From Chloroflexia bacterium (lineage in GTDB: Bacteria; Chloroflexota; Chloroflexia; Thermomicrobiales; JALYUS01): a DNA stretch of 9,492 bases. The DNA is taken from the NCBI GenBank assembly GCA_025928215.1, contig JAICJW010000154.1, forward strand, positions 1 through 9,492, in the 5' to 3' direction. Below are positions 4,784 through 9,492 of the stretch, one piece after another (position 1 is the stretch's first letter; every line of letters starts with the position of its first letter). The translations under genes were made by a program, and so were the position numbers. The notes beneath the pieces were generated by a model that had not been told where the DNA came from, searched no databases, and was given only the letters and a program-made list of their open reading frames with translations.

Positions 4784-7362
4784 CAGGCGAGGCGCGGTTC
4801 GGGAACGATGACCTGCGGGCGGAGTTTCACCAGTTGCCGCTCGACATCCTTGCGCCGCAATGCCCAGACCGTGATACTGAGCGAGACGACGACCATCACG
4901 AGCAGGATGAGGACGCTCGGCCACGCGCCGATATAGAACGGGTCCTTCGCGACGCCGTTATTCTGCACGGCCTCCAGATGCGATGCCGCGTTGACCACCG
5001 CGCCGACGCCGGACGCCTGCCCGACTGCCTGCACGCCCCAGTTGCCCGCCACGAACCACGAGAGGACCTTCCCCGCGAGCGGCAAATCCGCCACCTTGAT
5101 GAGCGTGCCGGAAAAGATAATTTGCGGGATGAGGAGGATGGGCACGATGCTCGCGGCCCGGTCCGGGTTCGCGACGAAGGCGGAGAGTAGCAACCCAAGC
5201 GCGACCCCGGCGAGGGAGACGATCATCAAGGTGACGAACGCCTTGATCCACGACCCGCCGATCGGTTCGAGCCGGGGCGGGTTGCTGACCAGATTTTGCA
5301 GGCGATACGGCGAGAGCAGCCCGAGGATGCCGAGCATGACGAAGTTCTGGATGAAACATAACCCCATCAAGACGACGAGCTTGGAGGCGAGGTACGGGCC
5401 GAGGCGGAGGTTGACCATCCGCTCCCGCCGGAAGATGCTCGCCTCCTTGACGATCTCTCGCGCCGAGTTCGAGACGCCGAACCAGAGCGCGACGATGACG
5501 ATCAGCGTCGTCAGGGTGGATGCCTGATTGGGGCGCCAACTGAGGCCGGTTGGCTGGCCGATCGCATTGATCTGTAGCATGACTGTGAAGACCCTGCGGC
5601 CATAGGTCATCCCCAGGAGGAGCGCGATGATCGGCGCTTGCAGGAGGAGAATGGCGAGGTTGCGGCTATCCTTGAGGATCGTTGCGATATACCGCGCGGT
5701 CAGCGTCTTGAACTGACTGAGCGACTGCGCCCGCTGCAGTTTCTGATCCGGCCGGACGGCGGGCGGCGGCAATCCCCGCTGTCGCCCCTGCGCGGCAAGC
5801 GCCCGGCCGATGCGCGCGTCAACGTACTTCGCATGATAGGGCGATTCGGCGTACCGCCGCGCCCACTCCTCCGGCGCGCCCGGCTGCCCAAGCAGCACAT
5901 AGATGTCCGCGAAGGTCTCGACATTGAAGAAAGTCAGCGCCTCACGCGGCGGCCCGAAGAAGGCGAGATAACCGCCGGGAGCCATGAAGATCACCTTATC
6001 GCAGAGCGTGATGTTTTGCGTCGCGTGCGTGACCAGGATCACCGTCTTGTCGGTATCCGCGACCTTGCGCATCAGTTGCATCATCCGCGTCTCCAGCCCC
6101 GGATCGAGGCCAGAGGTCGGCTCGTCGAGGAAGAAGAGGGTTGGCTCCGTCAGCAGTTCGACGCCGATCGAGACGCGCTTCCGTTGGCCGCCGGAGAGGC
6201 GGTGAATCTCGACATTCCTGCGCGCGGTCAGTTCCATCAAATCCATCGCGCGGTTGACGCGCTCCTGAATCTCCTCGGGCCGCGTGTCATGCGGCAGGCG
6301 GAGGCGGGCCGCGTACGTGAGCGCCTGCCCGACCGTCAGGTACATCGGCACGATGTCATCCTGCGGCACGTAGCCGACGAGCGAGCGGAACTCGTCCATA
6401 TTCGCGTAGAAGTTGGTGCCGTTGTACAGCACCTCGCCGTGCGACGCGGGCCGCACGCCACTGATCGCATCCAGCAGAGTGGACTTCCCCGCGCCCGAGC
6501 CGCCGACGATGCAGACAAACTCTCTGGGCAGGATGGAGAAGGCGACATCGCGCAGCAGCAAAACGTGATCGCCGACCTCCTGCGTGATATTGATTGCGTC
6601 GAGGCGGATATGATCGTGCTGCTGCCGGAGGGCGCCCTGCACGAAGAGGAAGCGAAAGGGGCCGATCTGCACCCGCGCGCCCTCCGGCAGCGCCGACTCG
6701 CGCAGCCTTTCCCCATTGACGTAGACACCGTTCGTGCTATTGAGGTCGCTGATGACGTATTGCGCGCCATCCCAGCGGACCTGCGCGTGGCGGCGGGAGA
6801 CCTGCGGGTGATCCAGCACGAGGTCGTTCTCGCTCGCGCGGCCAATCGTCGCCATCTCCTTGCCGTAGAGGGTCAGGGAGGCAGCGATGCCCCCCTCATC
6901 GCCCCTCTCATCCTCGCCAGCATCTGGCAATATTGCGCCGCTGGTCGCGCTCTTCGTCTCGACTGAGCGCGGTAGGCCGCTCCCCTCGATGCGCGTCTCC
7001 TCCCGCATCCGCGTGGGATCGGCCTGCATCTCCGTCTCAATCGAGAAAAGCAGCAGATACTGGCCGAGCTGAACGAGATCGCCCGGTTTGAGCGCGGCGG
7101 ATTGCGCTGCCTGACCGTTGACGCGCATCCCGTTCGCGCTGCCGAGATCGCGCGCGTAGTAGAAGCCATCGGCGCCGCGCGCGATCTCCATATGCTTGCG
7201 GCTGATCCAATCATCCTTAATGACGATGGTATTGCCGTCGGATCGCCCGACTGTCACCGGCTCCGTGCCGAGCGGCACGACGTGCTGGCCGCCGTCCGGG
7301 CGCCGCACCGTGACCCGCGCGACGTACGCCGCCGGCATTCCCGGCGATGAGAACCGATCCAC
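4783..7362 (-). CDS. FHA-FHA-ABC ATPase-ABC2 permease fusion (ABCG-type exporter, Rv1747-like)
   Basis: This 859-residue half-transporter should dimerise in the inner membrane and export an unknown substrate. Two forkhead-associated domains come first: FHA1 (about 17-106, GR 39-40, SRKH 54-57, NG 77-78) and FHA2 (about 160-241, GR 174-175, SRRH 189-192, NSTNG 208-212), both with intact phosphothreonine-binding residues. The ATPase follows with Walker A GGSGAGKST (287-295), Q-loop Gln334, signature LSGGQRKRVS (389-398), Walker B LFFLDEPTSGLD (409-420) and His446. The ABC2 membrane part has about six helices (near 567-585, 613-632, 660-683, 706-728, 737-752, 816-835). The order matches Mycobacterium tuberculosis Rv1747, an exporter controlled by Ser/Thr kinases. 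The start is GTG at 7362; GGGGAG about 9 bases upstream is the likely ribosome binding site. No kinase gene is in the window. It follows the 7437-8570 ATPase gene by 74 bases. Confidence 0.93.
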   Translation of the reverse strand: MDRFSSPGMPAAYVARVTVRRPDGGQHVVPLGTEPVTVGRSDGNTIVIKDDWISRKHMEIARGADGFYYARDLGSANGMRVNGQAAQSAALKPGDLVQLGQYLLLFSIETEMQADPTRMREETRIEGSGLPRSVETKSATSGAILPDAGEDERGDEGGIAASLTLYGKEMATIGRASENDLVLDHPQVSRRHAQVRWDGAQYVISDLNSTNGVYVNGERLRESALPEGARVQIGPFRFLFVQGALRQQHDHIRLDAINITQEVGDHVLLLRDVAFSILPREFVCIVGGSGAGKSTLLDAISGVRPASHGEVLYNGTNFYANMDEFRSLVGYVPQDDIVPMYLTVGQALTYAARLRLPHDTRPEEIQERVNRAMDLMELTARRNVEIHRLSGGQRKRVSIGVELLTEPTLFFLDEPTSGLDPGLETRMMQLMRKVADTDKTVILVTHATQNITLCDKVIFMAPGGYLAFFGPPREALTFFNVETFADIYVLLGQPGAPEEWARRYAESPYHAKYVDARIGRALAAQGRQRGLPPPAVRPDQKLQRAQSLSQFKTLTARYIATILKDSRNLAILLLQAPIIALLLGMTYGRRVFTVMLQINAIGQPTGLSWRPNQASTLTTLIVIVALWFGVSNSAREIVKEASIFRRERMVNLRLGPYLASKLVVLMGLCFIQNFVMLGILGLLSPYRLQNLVSNPPRLEPIGGSWIKAFVTLMIVSLAGVALGLLLSAFVANPDRAASIVPILLIPQIIFSGTLIKVADLPLAGKVLSWFVAGNWGVQAVGQASGVGAVVNAASHLEAVQNNGVAKDPFYIGAWPSVLILLVMVVVSLSITVWALRRKDVERQLVKLRPQVIVPEPRLA

Positions 7363-7436
7363 TGCCTCCCACTCCCCTCCCCCGGCAATGCCAAGGTTCT
7401 TCGCATCGAATCCGACTTAGATGATGGTTTGTGCGT

Positions 7437-8570
7437 TCAGTATACCGTGCGTGCGATGCCGTGCAGGTCAGACGAACCGGCCACCGGAACGGTTCCATCT
7501 TCCTCCTCTTGAACGACCGGCAACGCGCTCGCGTGACGGACGACCACGCGCACCCGTCTCCCCGGTTCAATATCCACCGTCTTCGGCGTGGTGGCGCGGA
7601 GGAGGAGGGCGCCGACGCGAACGACGTAACTCGCGTGATCACCGAGGTAGGTGCGGCTCGCGATTTCGCCCACCGTACCCGCCGCTCCATTCGCATCGGG
7701 TTCGAGCGCGATATCCTCCGGGCGGACGACCGCGCTGAACGAGGTGGCAGGCGGCGCGAGCGACAGCATCAGATTGGGTACGCCAACGACGCGCGCCCTG
7801 CCGTCATCGTCCACCGCATCGAGGAGGTTGACCGCGCCGACGAATGACGCGACGAAGCGGGTCGCGGGTTGCTCGTAAATGACGCGTGGCGCGCCGACCT
7901 GCTCAATCGCCCCGGCGCGCATCACCGCGACGCGGTCGGAGAGCGCCATCGCCTCGTCCTGATCGTGCGTGACGAAGAGAACGGTCGTGCCGACCGACTG
8001 CTGCACGCGGCGAATCTCGGCGCGCAACTCCTCCCGCAGTTTGGCGTCCAGATTGGAGAGCGGTTCATCCAGAAGCAGAATATCCGGCTCCCCGACGAGC
8101 GCGCGGGCGAGCGCACCCCGCTGCTGCTGGCCGCCGGAGAGTTCGTGGGGGTATCGCTCCTCCAGCCCATCGAGCGCGACGAGGCTGAGGAGATCCCGCA
8201 CACGGCGCGCGCGCTCCTTCGGCGGCACGCGGCGCAGTTTGAGGGGGTAGCCGACATTTTCCGCGAGCGTCATGTGCGGCCAGAGCGCGTACGATTGGAA
8301 GACCATGCCGAGATTGCGTTTATTCGGCGGCACGAACCGCCCGCGCGCCGCGTCCGCTACGATGCGCCCGCCGATGGTGATGACGCCGCTCGTCGGCGGG
8401 ATGAGGCCGGCGACGATATGCAGCGTCGTCGTCTTGCCGCAGCCGGACGGCCCAAGCAGCGTCACGAACTCGCCATCCGCCACCATGAGGTCCACGCCCC
8501 GCACGGCGACCGCATCACCGTACCGTTTCGTCACCCCGGTCAGCGTCACCTCAGCCATTGCCTGATTCAT
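7437..8570 (-). CDS. ABC transporter ATP-binding protein, MalK/PotA/FbpC type, with TOBE domain
   Basis: This is the cytoplasmic ATPase subunit of an importer, 377 residues, a usual length for the group. It shows Walker A GPSGCGKT (40-47), the Q-loop in MVFQSYALWPHMT (Gln92), signature LSGGQ (144-148), Walker B ILLLDEP (164-170), D-loop and His202. Residues about 245-350 fit a C-terminal TOBE-type regulatory domain (VVRPEDIAL). The FQSYALWPHMT pattern is shared by ferric iron, polyamine, sulfate and sugar importers, so the substrate cannot be assigned. After the signature the usual QQQRVALARAL reads QQQRGALARAL. No permease or binding protein gene is near, so it may serve a system encoded elsewhere. 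ATG at 8570 overlaps the upstream gene by 20 bases; a second ATG at 8558 is also possible. Neither has a strong ribosome binding site, which suggests coupling. Confidence 0.92.
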   Translation of the reverse strand: MNQAMAEVTLTGVTKRYGDAVAVRGVDLMVADGEFVTLLGPSGCGKTTTLHIVAGLIPPTSGVITIGGRIVADAARGRFVPPNKRNLGMVFQSYALWPHMTLAENVGYPLKLRRVPPKERARRVRDLLSLVALDGLEERYPHELSGGQQQRGALARALVGEPDILLLDEPLSNLDAKLREELRAEIRRVQQSVGTTVLFVTHDQDEAMALSDRVAVMRAGAIEQVGAPRVIYEQPATRFVASFVGAVNLLDAVDDDGRARVVGVPNLMLSLAPPATSFSAVVRPEDIALEPDANGAAGTVGEIASRTYLGDHASYVVRVGALLLRATTPKTVDIEPGRRVRVVVRHASALPVVQEEEDGTVPVAGSSDLHGIARTVY

Positions 8571-9297
8571 CCGGCGGATAGCGCATCCCTAGGGGGAGAA
8601 TCTGTTCGAGCATCGGGATCAATGCGGGGATCTCACCAGTGACGATTTCCCGTAACATCCCTTCGTTGACTGCGATACCATCCTCGCTGACCGAACGATA
8701 CAGAGCATCGGTCTTCTCCCACGCAATCTCTGCATGTGCTTCACGGAACATTTGGGACACGTGCGCTGATCGCGCGCTGAACCGTCGAAGAGCACCCGCC
8801 AATCCGCTACGAAGTATCTTTTCCGCCTCATAATCTGCCCGCTCCTTGCCGCGCACAGCGTCGCGCATCGTGCGGGCCATGTTCCACATGATACCAACGT
8901 AGACACGATCATCTTTGGCTGTGGAAATTTCCGGGACTATCGCTTCAGGAATCTCCGGGGCATCGCCGTGGAGGACGATCATACTCCGCAGTATCCGATC
9001 ACGCATCCGCCAGTACAAAGCGGCGCGGGTAACGAAGTCCGCCTTTCGCCCACCGAAGAGGCACGATCGTTCTTCCTCCATAGCGTGCAACTCGAAATAG
9101 GTGACGGAGTGCTCCGGGTCGAATTCGACCAGCACGTCAATATCGCTATCGTCGCGGAAATCATCGCGCAGCACGGAGCCGAAGAGGGCGACCCAGCGAA
9201 TATGATGTGCCCGGCAGAAAGCCGCGATCGCTTCCGGCCCGGCGTGTATCCGCTCCCGCACGGCCGTCGGGTCTATCTTGTGGGCAGTCTGCGCCAT
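8551..9297 (-). CDS. MNT nucleotidyltransferase fused to a degenerate HEPN (DUF86-like) domain
   Basis: The 248-residue protein joins two domains normally made as separate partners of a HEPN/MNT toxin-antitoxin pair. Residues 1-115 are a minimal nucleotidyltransferase (polymerase-beta fold) with an exact GSx10DxD motif (Gly40-Ser41, Asp52, Asp54) and a third acidic residue at Asp87 (KADFVTRAAL). Residues about 126-235 align by eye with DUF86/HepT HEPN proteins, for example HAEIAW (188-193) and EIVTGEIPALIPMLEQIL (217-234). However, the RNase motif R-N-x3-H-x-Y between them reads YRSVSEDG (200-207), so the catalytic Arg, His and the Tyr that is the AMPylation target are missing. In MntA/HepT-type systems the MNT partner inactivates HepT by adding AMP. 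Here the HEPN part seems inactive as an RNase. The start is ATG at 9297 with GGAAG a few bases upstream. The 3' end overlaps the ABC ATPase start. Confidence 0.85.
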   Translation of the reverse strand: MAQTAHKIDPTAVRERIHAGPEAIAAFCRAHHIRWVALFGSVLRDDFRDDSDIDVLVEFDPEHSVTYFELHAMEEERSCLFGGRKADFVTRAALYWRMRDRILRSMIVLHGDAPEIPEAIVPEISTAKDDRVYVGIMWNMARTMRDAVRGKERADYEAEKILRSGLAGALRRFSARSAHVSQMFREAHAEIAWEKTDALYRSVSEDGIAVNEGMLREIVTGEIPALIPMLEQILPLGMRYPPDESGNG

Positions 9298-9341
9298 TTC
9301 ACGCTTCCCTCAACGCGTTCGGATATGCCCAAGTCCCTCCC

Positions 9342-9347
9342 ATCATA
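9342..9347 (-). promoter_or_regulatory. Possible -10 box upstream of the MNT-HEPN gene
   Basis: TATGAT on the minus strand, 44 bases before the ATG at 9297, is a good -10 match. No convincing -35 box lies 16-18 bases upstream. The 81 bases between this gene and the one before it leave room for a promoter, but transcription from the upstream gene is equally possible. Confidence 0.3.
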
Positions 9348-9378
9348 TGCGACGATGGCCGTATCGTGCATCGCTTCC

Positions 9379-9492
9379 CTAGAAGGAGGCACGCAGTTCG
9401 GCAAAGGTCGCCAGCGTGAGCACGCGCCCCTCATCAGCCTCCAGGACTTCCTCGTGTTCGAAGTGCCAGGTATGGGGATGCGGAATATAGAC
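9379..9492 (-). CDS. 3' end of an unidentified gene
   Basis: Read on the minus strand from the right edge, an open frame gives 37 residues and ends at TAG (9379-9381). The visible part begins VYIPHPHTWHFEHEE and continues with an acidic stretch and VLTLATFAELRASF. It has three His residues within eight positions and several acidic residues, but I cannot place the family. It lies upstream of the MNT-HEPN gene on the same strand with an 81-base gap, so the two may share a transcript. Confidence 0.55.
   Translation of the reverse strand, partial: VYIPHPHTWHFEHEEVLEADEGRVLTLATFAELRASF

Noticed and set aside
5638..6966. A 442-codon open frame on the plus strand opposite the FHA-ABC exporter gene
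   Set aside because: The encoded protein is Arg/His/Asp-rich with no domain, and the minus strand holds clear FHA and ABC motifs over the whole stretch. Long antisense frames are expected at this GC content.
7363..7436. A separate promoter or terminator between the two ABC genes
   Set aside because: Only a short GGCAATGCC palindrome is visible, with no U-run and no clear -35/-10 pair. Co-transcription of the two genes is the simpler reading.
8679..8720. A frameshift as the cause of the missing HEPN motif
   Set aside because: The alignment with DUF86 proteins stays in the same frame on both sides of the altered motif and no gap is needed, so substitution rather than a local frame change explains it.

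Overview
The window is GC-rich bacterial chromosome with densely packed genes. It holds seven complete protein genes on the minus strand, one complete gene on the plus strand (a MerR-type regulator), and a gene fragment at each edge. The mix points to a GC-rich, free-living bacterium. It includes a large secreted lipoprotein subtilase, an FHA-FHA-ABCG exporter, GTG and TTG starts, and small proteins of unknown role. Chloroflexota is my best guess from the style of the proteins, but that is an inference and no rRNA or other marker is present. I saw no tRNA, rRNA, CRISPR array, transposase or integrase.

Layout. At 1-120 is the 3' end of a plus-strand gene. It faces a minus-strand lipoprotein subtilase (204-2609), and a perfect 11-bp hairpin lies between the two stop codons. 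Next comes a five-helix membrane protein of unknown function (2802-3542), followed by its own GC-rich terminator hairpin. In front of it is an unusually clear sigma70-type promoter with palindromes in the spacer and over the -10 box. Then follows a divergent pair: a small protein with a Cys-Cys-Pro motif (3698-4048, minus) and a MerR-family regulator (4144-4539, plus). The 95 bp between them contain a minus-strand promoter with the 19-bp spacer typical of MerR-activated promoters.

From 4565 to the right edge all genes read leftwards and are close or overlapping. In order of transcription they are: an unidentified gene end (9379-9492), a fused MNT nucleotidyltransferase-HEPN protein (8551-9297), an import-type ABC ATPase with no permease in sight (7437-8570), an FHA-FHA-ABC-ABC2 exporter of the Rv1747/ABCG type (4783-7362), and a 72-residue membrane protein whose start overlaps the exporter's stop (4565-4783).

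How they may work together. The exporter and the small membrane protein look translationally coupled and may form one complex under phosphothreonine control. The MerR protein probably controls itself and the Cys-Cys protein in response to a metal or redox signal. The most unusual gene is the MNT-HEPN fusion. In known HEPN/MNT toxin-antitoxin pairs the two domains are separate proteins. Here they are joined, the nucleotidyltransferase motif is intact, and the HEPN RNase motif appears to be lost.
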